Translations under genes and position numbers: made by a program
Notes under the pieces: model-generated
What the model saw: only the letters and a program-made list of their open reading frames with translations
What the model was told of the DNA's origin: nothing
Databases searched by the model: none
NCBI GenBank assembly: GCA_900318825.1
Contig: ONMB01000006.1
Span: 1-64,000 of the forward strand
From: an uncultured Ruminococcus sp.
Lineage (GTDB): Bacteria; Bacillota; Clostridia; Oscillospirales; Ruminococcaceae
Direction of reading: 5' to 3'
Length of the DNA: 64,000 bases
Shown: in pieces, positions 35,649 to 45,110 of the stretch
Numbering within the stretch: the stretch's first letter is position 1
Layout of the letters: every line of letters starts with the position of its first letter

Positions 35649-36195
35649 TAAGGAGCTTCCGACAAGGAAGCATATACGGCTCAAGAATTATGATTATTCG
35701 CAAAACGGTGCGTATTTCATAACGGTTTGTACGAAGAATAAAATGTGTATCTTCTGGGACAATAATGACAAATATCAGCCGCTGTCACCGAAAAGCACTC
35801 TCCAAACCGTAGGGGCGGCGTTCCGCCGCCCGGAAAATCCGCATAAAATACGATTATCAGAATATGGACAGCTCGTAAAAAACGAATTGGATAAAATACC
35901 AATAGTGTATCCTGATATTGTATTTATATCGAAATATGTTATAATGCCCAATCACGTCCATTTAATAATTATTATCAGTAATGATGTGAACGGCGGGCGG
36001 CGAAACGCCGCCCATACGATTTCAAGGATAATGAATCAATTTAAAGGCTGCGTATCCCGTAAATCCGGTTTTCCGGTTTGGCAAAAGTCATTTTACGACC
36101 GTATAATCCGCAATGCAAATGAATACCGGGCATTCTGCGATTACATCATATCCAACCCGTCAACATGGGGAAACGATGAATTATTCAGCAAATAA
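35641..36195 (+). CDS. REP-associated tyrosine transposase (Y1/HUH family)
   Basis: A 184-residue single-stranded-DNA transposase-like protein. The HUH metal motif is His105-Val-His107 in YVIMPNHVHLII, and conserved tyrosines lie at 162 and 168 in NEYRAFCDYIISNP. The N-terminus KHIRLKNYDYSQNGAYFITVCT is typical of the RAYT group. The gene itself contains two perfect palindromes in inverted orientation (35813-35831 and 35995-36013), read in frame as GAAFRRPEN and GGRRNAAH. It sits between the unknown gene and thrS, overlapping the former, with no visible terminal repeats or target duplication. Confidence 0.88.
   Translation: MRDKELPTRKHIRLKNYDYSQNGAYFITVCTKNKMCIFWDNNDKYQPLSPKSTLQTVGAAFRRPENPHKIRLSEYGQLVKNELDKIPIVYPDIVFISKYVIMPNHVHLIIIISNDVNGGRRNAAHTISRIMNQFKGCVSRKSGFPVWQKSFYDRIIRNANEYRAFCDYIISNPSTWGNDELFSK
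35809..36017. repeat. inverted pair of REP-like palindromes inside the transposase gene
   Basis: Left unit GTAGGGGCGGCGTTCCGCCG with stem GGGCGGCG/CGCCGCCC (35813-35831). Right unit is its near reverse complement, stem GGGCGGCG/CGCCGCCC with AAA loop (35995-36013) and TAC flank. The two GTA-flanked units face each other about 165 bases apart, like the paired REP units mobilised by this transposase family. Confidence 0.8.
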
Positions 36196-36222
36196 TAAAC
36201 AATATATATAAGGAGAGATAAT

Positions 36223-38169
36223 ATGATAAAATTAACACTGAAGGACGGAAGCGTCCGCGAGATCGAGGCAGCTCAGCCTGCCGCTGAAATAATCAAGGGC
36301 ATAGGTATGGGACTTTACAAGGCTGCCTGCTGCGTAAAGATCAACGGCGAGGTCAAGGACCTCCGCACAGTCATCGACAGCGACTGTGAATTCGAGGTAT
36401 GTACCTTCGATACTCTCGACGGCAAAAAAACTTTCTGGCACACTGCTTCACACATTCTTGCACAGGCTGTAAAGAGACTCTACCCCGAGGCAAAGCTCGC
36501 TATCGGACCTGCTATTGATAACGGCTTCTACTACGACTTCGACCTCGAAAAGCCCTTCACTCCCGAGGAACTCGAAAAAATCGAGGCTGAGATGAAGAAG
36601 ATCGTCAAGGAAGGTCTCGCACTCGAGCAGTTTGAGCTCTCACCTGACGAGGCTATCGCTAAGCTCAAGGAAATGGACGAGCCCTACAAGGTTGAACTCT
36701 GCGAGGAACACGCAGGCAAGGGCGAACCTATCTCATTCTACAAGCAGGGCGAATTTGTTGACCTCTGTGCAGGTCCTCACCTTATGACAACAGCTCCCGT
36801 AAAGGCATTCAAGCTCCTCTCATGTACAGGTGCTTACTGGCGCGGCAGCGAGAAGAACAAGATGCTCAGCCGTGTATACGCTACCGCTTATCCGAAGGCT
36901 GCTGACCTCGAGGCTGACCTCAAGCAGCGTGAGGAAGCCAAGCTCCGCGACCACAACAAGCTCGGCCGTGAGCTCGAATACTTCACAACTGTTGACGTTA
37001 TCGGTCAGGGACTTCCTGTAATACTTCCAAAGGGTGCAAGAGTTATCCAGACACTCCAGCGCTGGGTTGAGGACGTTGAGCAGAAGCACGGCTATCTCCT
37101 AACAAAAACACCTTATTTCGCAAAGAGAGAGTTTTTCAAGATCTCCGGTCACTGGGATCACTACCTTGACGGTATGTTCATCATGGGCGACCCATACGAC
37201 GAGGAAAAGGAATGCTTTGCACTCCGCCCGATGACCTGTCCCTTCCAGTATCAGGTATTCCTCAACAGACAGCGTTCCTACCGTGATCTTCCTATGCGCC
37301 TCGGTGAGACTTCCACCCTCTTCCGCAAGGAGGACTCCGGCGAGATGCACGGTCTTATCCGTGTTCGTCAGTTCACTATTTCCGAGGGACATCTTATACT
37401 CCGTCCTGAACAGCTCGAAGAAGAATTTGCAGACTGTCTTGCACTTGCAAAGGAAATGCTCGGAACTGTAGGACTTCTCGAAGACTGCACATTCCGTTTC
37501 TCACAGTGGGATCCTGCAAACCCGAAGAACAAGTATGAGGGTACTAAGGAACAGTGGGATTACGCTCAGGAAGTTATGGGCAAGATTCTCGATGACCTCG
37601 GAGTTGAATATACTATCGGCATCGACGAAGCTGCTTTCTATGGCCCGAAGCTCGATATCCAGTATAAGAACGTTTACGGCAAGGAAGATACTCTCGTAAC
37701 TATCCAGATAGATATGCTCCTCGCAGAGCGTTTCGGTATGGAGTACGTTGACGTTGACGGTACCAAGAAGCGTCCTTACATTATCCACAGAACTTCTCTC
37801 GGCTGCTATGAGAGAACTCTCGCTTACCTCATCGAGAAGTACGCAGGCGCTATGCCTCTCTGGCTCGCACCGGAACAGGTTCGTATCGTTCCCGTTGCTG
37901 ACCGTCACCTCGACTACTGCAATGAGCTCCTTGCAAAGCTCGAAGCTGCAAATATCCGCGCAACTATCGACGACCGTGCAGAAAAGGTCGGCAAGAAGGT
38001 CCGTGACGCACGTCTCGAAAAGCTGCCTATGTGGATAACAGTCGGTGACAAGGAAGTTGAGGAGAACACAGTTTCCGTATCCTCACGCCGTGAAGGTGAC
38101 CTCGGTTCAATGTCACAGGGCGATCTTCTCAGCAAGATACTCGACGACGTTGCCAAGAAAGTAAGATAA
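36223..38169 (+). CDS. thrS: threonyl-tRNA synthetase
   Basis: Class II synthetase of 648 residues. Domains in order: TGS (1-62), editing domain (about 65-240, with HTASHILAQAVKRLYP and the HxxxC-type GPHLMTT segment), catalytic core (about 245-535, motif 2 TSTLFRKEDSGEMHGLIRVRQF, motif 3 RTSLGCYERTLAYLIE) and anticodon-binding domain (about 540-645). The ATG has AAGGAG upstream. It is the expected target of the Thr T-box. Confidence 0.97.
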   Translation: MIKLTLKDGSVREIEAAQPAAEIIKGIGMGLYKAACCVKINGEVKDLRTVIDSDCEFEVCTFDTLDGKKTFWHTASHILAQAVKRLYPEAKLAIGPAIDNGFYYDFDLEKPFTPEELEKIEAEMKKIVKEGLALEQFELSPDEAIAKLKEMDEPYKVELCEEHAGKGEPISFYKQGEFVDLCAGPHLMTTAPVKAFKLLSCTGAYWRGSEKNKMLSRVYATAYPKAADLEADLKQREEAKLRDHNKLGRELEYFTTVDVIGQGLPVILPKGARVIQTLQRWVEDVEQKHGYLLTKTPYFAKREFFKISGHWDHYLDGMFIMGDPYDEEKECFALRPMTCPFQYQVFLNRQRSYRDLPMRLGETSTLFRKEDSGEMHGLIRVRQFTISEGHLILRPEQLEEEFADCLALAKEMLGTVGLLEDCTFRFSQWDPANPKNKYEGTKEQWDYAQEVMGKILDDLGVEYTIGIDEAAFYGPKLDIQYKNVYGKEDTLVTIQIDMLLAERFGMEYVDVDGTKKRPYIIHRTSLGCYERTLAYLIEKYAGAMPLWLAPEQVRIVPVADRHLDYCNELLAKLEAANIRATIDDRAEKVGKKVRDARLEKLPMWITVGDKEVEENTVSVSSRREGDLGSMSQGDLLSKILDDVAKKVR

Positions 38170-38192
38170 ATCACCGTCAGCAGGACGATTTC

Positions 38193-38220
38193 AAAGGACG
38201 GACTCAGCTCCGTCCTTTCT
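38193..38220 (+). terminator. intrinsic terminator after thrS
   Basis: Perfect 10-bp stem AAAGGACGGA/TCCGTCCTTT with loop CTCAGC, then CTTAATTT. Confidence 0.85.
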
Positions 38221-38275
38221 TAATTTGAAATCAGGCACTGTGTTGTCCTCGAACAGACCGTAGGAAAGGCCGCTC
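38218..38275. repeat. dispersed repeat after terminator, copy 2
   Basis: Similar to 32700-32750: TTAAT, GTGTTGTCC, GAACAGACCGTAGGAAAGGC in the same order. As in copy 1, it begins at the tail of a rho-independent terminator. Confidence 0.6.
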
Positions 38276-38299
38276 CCGGCGTTCTGCATTATGATATTT

Positions 38300-38328
38300 G
38301 TAGGGGGTGCGGGTGTCCGGCGGACACC
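38300..38328. repeat. REP-like palindrome
   Basis: GTAGGGGGTGC followed by a perfect stem GGTGTCC/GGACACC (38312-38328). The GTAGGGG lead is shared with the units inside the transposase gene. The rest of the 38170-38452 gap holds only repeat 2 and this unit. Confidence 0.6.
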
Positions 38329-38452
38329 TCTGCGAAGCAGACACCGACCGAGGCAACAGCCGAGACTCGAGTTCCGCTCGCCCCCAAAATGCAGATCAAA
38401 CTGACAGGCGGCTGAAAGCTGCCCCAACACAAAAAATAACGGAGGTACATTT

Positions 38453-38977
38453 ATGAACAAGCTTTGTTTGATAATCAAGGATATGGTAGTTCCCAACTTT
38501 ATGAATATCAGGACCTCTCTGCGAACATATGACAGAAACGCGCTCTGCTGCGGTTCACCCTGCTGGCGCTGGGCTTACCACGCTATCCATTCAGCGGACA
38601 AGTGGTTCATTAATCCCTGCGTCTACGACGAGCCGCCCTTCCACAAGGAGGGACTCGACAATCCGGACAAGCCCTGCGATGTCGTGCTCACAGATGAGCA
38701 GCTCCTTGAGTACCTCGACGCTGTTGAGAAGAAAACGCTCGATTATATCGACAATCTCACGGACGATATGCTCTATGAGTGCCCCGAGAACTGCGAGCAT
38801 ACACGTCTTGAACTGGTACTAAGACAGTTCAGGCATATCTCCTTCCATACGGGTATGCTCAACGGTCAGACCGCTGTTGCAACAGGACAATTCCCGATGT
38901 GGGTGTCGCAGGCTGACAAATATGTCGATGACGGTGTATTCTTCGGCAGATACCGCAAAGGACAGGTCACAAAATAA
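38453..38977 (+). CDS. DinB-superfamily protein
   Basis: A 174-residue protein. WRWAYHAIHSADKWF and LRQFRHISFHTGMLNG supply the histidines that form the metal site in DinB/YfiT four-helix bundles. Members act as thiol transferases or have no known role. It has GGAGG before the ATG. Single gene next to the mobile element, whose left end begins just after it. Confidence 0.72.
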   Translation: MNKLCLIIKDMVVPNFMNIRTSLRTYDRNALCCGSPCWRWAYHAIHSADKWFINPCVYDEPPFHKEGLDNPDKPCDVVLTDEQLLEYLDAVEKKTLDYIDNLTDDMLYECPENCEHTRLELVLRQFRHISFHTGMLNGQTAVATGQFPMWVSQADKYVDDGVFFGRYRKGQVTK

Positions 38978-39036
38978 TAAAAAGCATGGGCGTTTAGAGG
39001 AGCGCCGATAAAGAAGTATTTAAGATTTTAAGATGA

Positions 39037-40690
<1,654 letters not shown>

Positions 40691-40729
40691 TTACCTCTCT
40701 TTCCGACAGATACAGCAAGCTATGTTATC

Positions 40730-40758
40730 ATTATAGCGCAATATACCGTCATTGGCAA
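40730..40758 (-). promoter_or_regulatory. promoter of the serine recombinase gene
   Basis: TTGCCA (40753-40758), 17-base spacer, TATAAT (40730-40735) on the minus strand. The -10 region lies in TGCGCTATAATGATAA (40725-40740), nearly identical to the mobC promoter at 41750-41765. Confidence 0.7.
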
Positions 40759-40776
40759 TGCGCCGATATTCCAAAG

Positions 40777-40965
40777 TTACACAGCCTGCTTCTCAGGTTC
40801 TTGTCCGGATTCACCGAAGAGTTTTTCGCTTTCCCGGATGATCAGCCGTTTCATGATTTCTGAAAGGCTCTCCTTTGAAGCAGGGTTGAACACGGTGGTC
40901 ACCGTGTAAAGGGTATGCCCGATCTTATACTCGGACATTGCGCTGAAAGTAGTGTTTGTATTCAT
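40777..40965 (-). CDS. tnpW: TnpW-family transposon protein
   Basis: A 62-residue protein of mobilizable elements: SEYKIGHTLYTVTTVFNPAS and ESLSEIMKRLIIRE are typical of the family. Its role is not established. The start is at 40965, where AAAGGAG precedes the ATG. Confidence 0.8.
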   Translation of the reverse strand: MNTNTTFSAMSEYKIGHTLYTVTTVFNPASKESLSEIMKRLIIRESEKLFGESGQEPEKQAV

Positions 40966-41065
40966 AGCGATCTTTCTCCTTTGCTTGTCTGTCTCTATGC
41001 ATTTAGAGTGAGGGCATCGCTTTATCTCTCTTACCCTCATGATTGTTGTCTTATGATAGCTGTGC

Positions 41066-41084
41066 GGAACGGCAAGTGCCGTCC
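41066..41084. repeat. REP-like palindrome inside the mobile element
   Basis: Hairpin GGAACGGCA/TGCCGTCCC, nested in a wider ATAGCT/AGCTAT pair (41056-41097). It resembles the GGGACGGC-type units seen at 57722. With the T-rich tail on the plus strand it could also terminate. Confidence 0.45.
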
Positions 41085-41116
41085 CATTGCATAGCTATTT
41101 TTATTATCGTATAGTT

Positions 41117-41473
41117 TTAATCCTCGTATGGATTCGCTTTATCCGTAAAGCTCATTTGTTGTCCGAAGTCAGCGGGAAGATCGGCGGTATCGGTTTTCTC
41201 ATTTTCAGCATTTCCGCCGCCGACCAGTTTCAGCAGCTCGTCATCAGACAGACCGCTTGCCCGGAGTTTCTGCAACAGCGAATGCTCCGAGGTGATGATC
41301 TCATCAAGCTCACGGGGCTTGCAGTTGTACTCCTCCGCCATCGCCAGACGAGAAACTTCTTTCAGCTTGTCCTCCAGCGTTTTCTTTTTCGCAGTATCGC
41401 TTGCGATACGCTTTTCCAAACCTTTGATCTTCTCAATGAGCTGATCTCTCTTTTCTGTATAGATGCCCATAGA
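41117..41473 (-). CDS. DUF3847-type mobile-element protein
   Basis: A 118-residue, mainly helical protein with a coiled-coil first half (KRDQLIEKIKGLEKRI, KKKTLEDKLKEVSRLA). It contains GLSDDELLKLV near the C-terminal third, as in DUF3847 proteins of Clostridia elements. The start is at 41473 because the conserved part begins there. The function is unknown. Confidence 0.7.
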   Translation of the reverse strand, partial: SMGIYTEKRDQLIEKIKGLEKRIASDTAKKKTLEDKLKEVSRLAMAEEYNCKPRELDEIITSEHSLLQKLRASGLSDDELLKLVGGGNAENEKTDTADLPADFGQQMSFTDKANPYED

Positions 41474-41544
41474 AAAATCACAACCTTTCTTTTGTGTTAT
41501 TAGCAGACCGAGCCGAGTGACCATAGCTCACCTGCCATGATCCA

Positions 41545-41574
41545 ATTATAGCGCGCTCTACATTTGAAATACAA
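41545..41574 (-). promoter_or_regulatory. promoter of the DUF3847 gene
   Basis: TTGTAT (41569-41574), 18-base spacer, TATAAT (41545-41550) on the minus strand, with GCGC just before the -10 as in the other two element promoters. Confidence 0.55.
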
Positions 41575-41731
41575 TCCGCATTGCGCACAAACTTTTGTTC
41601 ATGCTTTGTTAACAAAAGTCCGGGGAATTTTGCGATTCAAAAAACTGAAAGTACGCTATTTCGCCGTTTACGCTAACCGGGCATTTTGACGAAGCGATTT
41701 TGAACGAACATAAAAAATCTGAAATTTATTA

Positions 41732-41760
41732 TTGACGTGATCGGGAAAGTGCGCTATATT
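41732..41760 (+). promoter_or_regulatory. promoter of mobC
   Basis: TTGACG (41732-41737), 17-base spacer, TATATT (41755-41760). The leader to mobC is about 230 bases and holds the candidate transfer origin. Confidence 0.65.
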
Positions 41761-41849
41761 GATAATGGGGAGCGACGAAATAGAGAAAATCGCACAGCTC
41801 CAATTCTCGGAATCGAGAAAAAAGACCGAGCTGAAATGCTCGGAAATGC

Positions 41850-41965
41850 CATTCGCCCCACAGGGGGCGAAACTCTACCAGCAAGCACGGTGAAGTGTGG
41901 GCGCAAAATGCGACTTCACACACTTCACAAGGCTTGGCAGAGGGCGCTGCCCCTACGACCCCGAA
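41850..41965 (+). other. candidate transfer origin (oriT)
   Basis: Upstream of mobC lie a TTCGCCCC/GGGGCGAA inverted repeat (41851-41871), ACCAGCAAGCACGG, paired GTGAAGTGTG / CACACTTCAC arms, and GGCTTGGCAGAGGGCGCTGCCC. Inverted repeats of this kind next to a GC-rich stretch directly before mobC are the expected setting of an oriT. The distal part also resembles the dispersed GTAGGGGC repeat on the reverse strand. Confidence 0.45.
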
Positions 41966-41995
41966 TTGAGAAAAATAAAAAAGGAGAACAAGAGA

Positions 41996-42340
41996 ATGAA
42001 AGACGAAAAGAAACGTACATTGTATCTGAAAGTCCGTGTCAGCCCCGAAGAAATGGCGGCTATCAAGAAGAAGTTTGCTAACAGCGGTATGAGCAGTCTC
42101 AGTACATTTGTGAGAGCCATGATCTTCGAGGGTTACATCGTCCATATCGACGAGAACGAGCTAAAACGGCTCACTGTACTTGCGAATAATATCGCCAACA
42201 ATATCAACCAAATTGCCCACCGAGCAAATGTCACGAACAAAGTTTACAAGGAAGATATTGAGGAGATCAAGGAGCTTGGCGATAAGCTCTGGCGTCCGCT
42301 GATGTTTCTGCAAACAAAGGTGGCTCAGCTAAAGCATTGA
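41996..42340 (+). CDS. mobC: MobC-like relaxosome protein
   Basis: A 114-residue protein. An N-terminal ribbon-helix-helix-like part (TLYLKVRVSPEEMAAIKKKF) and the conserved LTVLANNIANNINQIAHRAN segment identify MobC, which helps the relaxase open the transfer origin. The start is at 41996 after AAAGGAG. The relaxase gene that should follow is absent, so the protein has no partner within the element. Confidence 0.85.
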   Translation: MKDEKKRTLYLKVRVSPEEMAAIKKKFANSGMSSLSTFVRAMIFEGYIVHIDENELKRLTVLANNIANNINQIAHRANVTNKVYKEDIEEIKELGDKLWRPLMFLQTKVAQLKH

Positions 42341-42461
42341 GCAGAATATGACAATCGCCGTCAGGATAATTCCCGACGGCAATGAAATAGCAAGTGCTTT
42401 TCGGTAGATACTGATACGGGTTTTAGTGTTCTATTAGGAACGGGGATAGTTGCAGAAGTAG

Positions 42462-42584
42462 CAAAAAAGCCACAAACAGGCTGAGTTCTCCGCTGATGGC
42501 ATCAAGCATTACAAGAAGAACATCGCAGCTCTCAGGCTCACCGAGAAGCTTATGGCGGAGATAGATCGGGTCGTGGGGTTCTGA
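42462..42584 (+). pseudogene. remnant of a truncated reading frame after mobC
   Basis: An in-frame 40-codon tail ending in a stop (AALRLTEKLMAEIDRVVGF) without any start or upstream continuation. It reads like protein-coding sequence and could be the C-terminus of a deleted gene of the element. I do not recognise the family. The rest of 42341-42839 holds a terminator and the flippase promoter. Confidence 0.4.
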
Positions 42585-42595
42585 TATGACGAAAA

Positions 42596-42636
42596 AAGGA
42601 CAGATGCTTCTCTTGTAGAAGAATCTGTCCTTCTTT
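42596..42636. terminator. intrinsic terminator near the right end of the mobile element
   Basis: AAGGACAGAT/ATCTGTCCTT stem extended by CTTCT/AGAAG. It is flanked by A and T runs, with the better T-run on the minus strand. Confidence 0.75.
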
Positions 42637-42772
42637 GTTATAGCCTGCTGTAAAGGTTTTGTTTATAGTAGTTGAAATAAAACTTCTATATTAGCGCAGT
42701 CCTTTAACAAGCGCCCTTTTTCTTTTGTGTTGATAATACTTTTCATTTTACGGTTTATCTTGAAATTCCGCC

Positions 42773-42801
42773 TTGATATTTGTATTGTTTTATGTTATAA
42801 T
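42773..42801 (+). promoter_or_regulatory. promoter of the flippase gene
   Basis: TTGATA (42773-42778), 17-base spacer, TATAAT (42796-42801). It places the transcript start near 42808, supporting the ATG at 42840. Confidence 0.75.
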
Positions 42802-42839
42802 GTAATTTGGAACAAGATCAGACAACGGAGAGTGAACTA

Positions 42840-44273
42840 ATGAACAAATACAAAAAGCTCGCGTTCAACACCATGATATTCGCAATAGGCAGCTTTGGCT
42901 CAAAGATACTCGTACTGCTCCTGACAAGGCTCTACACCAACAACATCAGCCCGTCAGACTCCAGTACCAAGGAGCTCCTCGAGATAACTGCAAACTTCCT
43001 CCTGCCTATTTTCACATTCTCGATGACCGAAGCTATTATCCGCTACGGTCTCGACAACAAATACGACAAGGCTCAGGTCTTTACAACGGCGACGGTCCTC
43101 AATACGCTCGGACTCGTCCTGATGCTGATAGTCTCACCGATCTTCAAGATCATATCATTCCTCGACTTTATTGACGGCTACACGATACTATTGCTGATAT
43201 ACGTCTGTACATCGGCATTCCGGTCACTCTGCTCGCAGTTCGTCCGCGCAAGGGGAATGGTCAAGCTGTTCTCGCTCGACGGCATACTCGCTACCCTCAC
43301 GCTCCTGATATTCAACCTCCTCTTCATTGCTAACCTCCACTGGGGCGTAAAGGGCTTTATGCTCTCGGTAATTCTCTCGGACTTCTGCTCAGCAGTTTTT
43401 CTGTTCATAGTTGCAGGACTCGCGCAGTTCCTGAGAATGGACAAGTACAACAAGCGCCTCGCAACAAGCATGATGAAATTCGCCGTACCGCTCATACCTA
43501 CGGTCGTTATGTGGGTAATAACCGGCTTCTCGGACCGTCTCTTCATCAGATATATGCACAGCGACAAGGTCGTTCTCGGAGAGAGCGCTGCCGGTATCTA
43601 CGGCTACGCAACAAAGGTCCCGAACCTCATCTCCATGGTCTCGACCATTTTCTTCCAGGCATGGAATATGTCCGCTATTATGGAAAACGACTCCGCCGAC
43701 CGTAACCGCTTCTACGAAAAGGTCTACGGCGCTTATGAAGCTCTGCTCTTCATCTCGTCAGCCTTCCTGATAGCCGGAGTCCAGATAGTTACGCCGATAT
43801 TCATCAGTACAGCACGTTTCGGCGAATACGGCGAGGTATACAAATACACTCCCGTGCTGGTCATCGCGGTACTGTTTATGTGCCTTGACCAGTTCCTGAG
43901 CAGTATCTACACCGCCACCAAGCACACAAAGAATTCCTTCTGGACCAGCTTTGCAGCAAGTATGGCGAATATCGTCCTCAACTTCTTCCTCATTCCCGAA
44001 TGGGGTATACAGGGCGCTTCCATTGCGACTTTCCTCAGCTACTACCTCTGCTTCTGGGCAAGAATAGTTGACGCACGCTACTACGTTCCCTTCAGATTCA
44101 ACGCTGTGCGCTCCTGTATCAGTACTACAATGCTCCTCGCAATGAGCTGGCTCATCATCGCTAAACCGCCGCTCTACGGCTTCTTTGCATTCGCTGTTCT
44201 CGCAGGCGTCATAGCCTACAACTACAAGGAATGTATCACGACTTTCAAAAAACTGCTTCACAAAGAAGCTTAA
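42840..44273 (+). CDS. lipid-linked oligosaccharide flippase (Wzx/MATE-like)
   Basis: A 477-residue membrane protein with 12-14 membrane segments of the polysaccharide-biosynthesis (MOP) superfamily. AFNTMIFAIGSFGSKILVLLL at the N-terminus and FQAWNMSAIMEN near the middle are usual for the group. It likely moves an undecaprenyl-linked glycan across the membrane; no glycosyltransferases are adjacent. The start is at 42840 rather than 42807 because the promoter would start transcription at about the upstream TTG. Confidence 0.85.
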   Translation: MNKYKKLAFNTMIFAIGSFGSKILVLLLTRLYTNNISPSDSSTKELLEITANFLLPIFTFSMTEAIIRYGLDNKYDKAQVFTTATVLNTLGLVLMLIVSPIFKIISFLDFIDGYTILLLIYVCTSAFRSLCSQFVRARGMVKLFSLDGILATLTLLIFNLLFIANLHWGVKGFMLSVILSDFCSAVFLFIVAGLAQFLRMDKYNKRLATSMMKFAVPLIPTVVMWVITGFSDRLFIRYMHSDKVVLGESAAGIYGYATKVPNLISMVSTIFFQAWNMSAIMENDSADRNRFYEKVYGAYEALLFISSAFLIAGVQIVTPIFISTARFGEYGEVYKYTPVLVIAVLFMCLDQFLSSIYTATKHTKNSFWTSFAASMANIVLNFFLIPEWGIQGASIATFLSYYLCFWARIVDARYYVPFRFNAVRSCISTTMLLAMSWLIIAKPPLYGFFAFAVLAGVIAYNYKECITTFKKLLHKEA

Positions 44274-44286
44274 TAAGGAGAGAATT

Positions 44287-45060
44287 ATGAAAAAAATCAG
44301 AACATCTTCATTAATACTTGCTTCCTTCCTGCTGCTCGGAAGCACCGTTTCCTGCAAGCACGACACCGTAAAGGATCCCAATGAGCCCTCAGCTTCGCCA
44401 GCCGTTACCTCAGAGCTCAAGCCCGAGATAATCATGACAGGTAACGAACCCGCTACACAGGGAGAGACCGTTCCGCGTCCGGCTGACCTCGAGCGATCAG
44501 TTGCCGCAAATCCCGGCGATCTCTTTATTTCCGTATCCGACGGCGATATGAATATACAGTACAACGGCAGCAGCACCGATCCCCGTCACACTATGCTCTC
44601 ATACAATGCCGTGAATGCTCCCGTTACCGGCAACGGAGACTATACCGTCAGCGTTACCGCTAACACAAAGGGCTTCCGCTTCGATATGACAGGCGACGAG
44701 AACAATAACTCCGTCCTCCCCGAAGGACTCCAGTTCCTCGCGGTAATGTACAAGGAGGGCAAAAAGCTCAATCCAAAGGCAGTTATCACGGTCAAGGCAG
44801 TCCGCGTGGACGGTCAGGAGATACCGCTCACAGCCAAGGGCTACACCGCTTCGGACGACGGCGTTGATCTCAAGACCAATGTATTCAACCAGTGGACGGA
44901 TACCCCCACCTCGGACGCCCTCTCCGCAGACGGTCCGCTCTACACGAACGGTCAGCCGGCTGACTTCATCAGCGAGTATTCGCCCAGAATGATCGACGGC
45001 ACCGGCTTTGAAAAATGGACTGATATAGAAATAGATGTTACGGTCTCCGGCATTGAATGA
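44287..45060 (+). CDS. lipoprotein of unknown function
   Basis: A 257-residue lipoprotein. The signal peptide ends in LLGSTVSC with Cys about residue 23, followed by a Pro/Thr/Glu linker (about 28-65) and a beta-rich domain of about 190 residues. I do not recognise the domain. It is 13 bases after the flippase gene and ends at a terminator, so the two form an operon. Confidence 0.72.
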   Translation: MKKIRTSSLILASFLLLGSTVSCKHDTVKDPNEPSASPAVTSELKPEIIMTGNEPATQGETVPRPADLERSVAANPGDLFISVSDGDMNIQYNGSSTDPRHTMLSYNAVNAPVTGNGDYTVSVTANTKGFRFDMTGDENNNSVLPEGLQFLAVMYKEGKKLNPKAVITVKAVRVDGQEIPLTAKGYTASDDGVDLKTNVFNQWTDTPTSDALSADGPLYTNGQPADFISEYSPRMIDGTGFEKWTDIEIDVTVSGIE

Positions 45061-45082
45061 ACGTGAAGTCTCATAATACCAG

Positions 45083-45110
45083 AAAAAGGCAGCCTTATGG
45101 CTGCCTTTCT
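45083..45110. terminator. bidirectional terminator between converging genes
   Basis: Perfect 10-bp stem AAAGGCAGCC/GGCTGCCTTT with loop TTAT, flanked by an A-run and a T-rich tail. It serves the plus lipoprotein gene and the minus cohesin-like gene. Confidence 0.85.
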
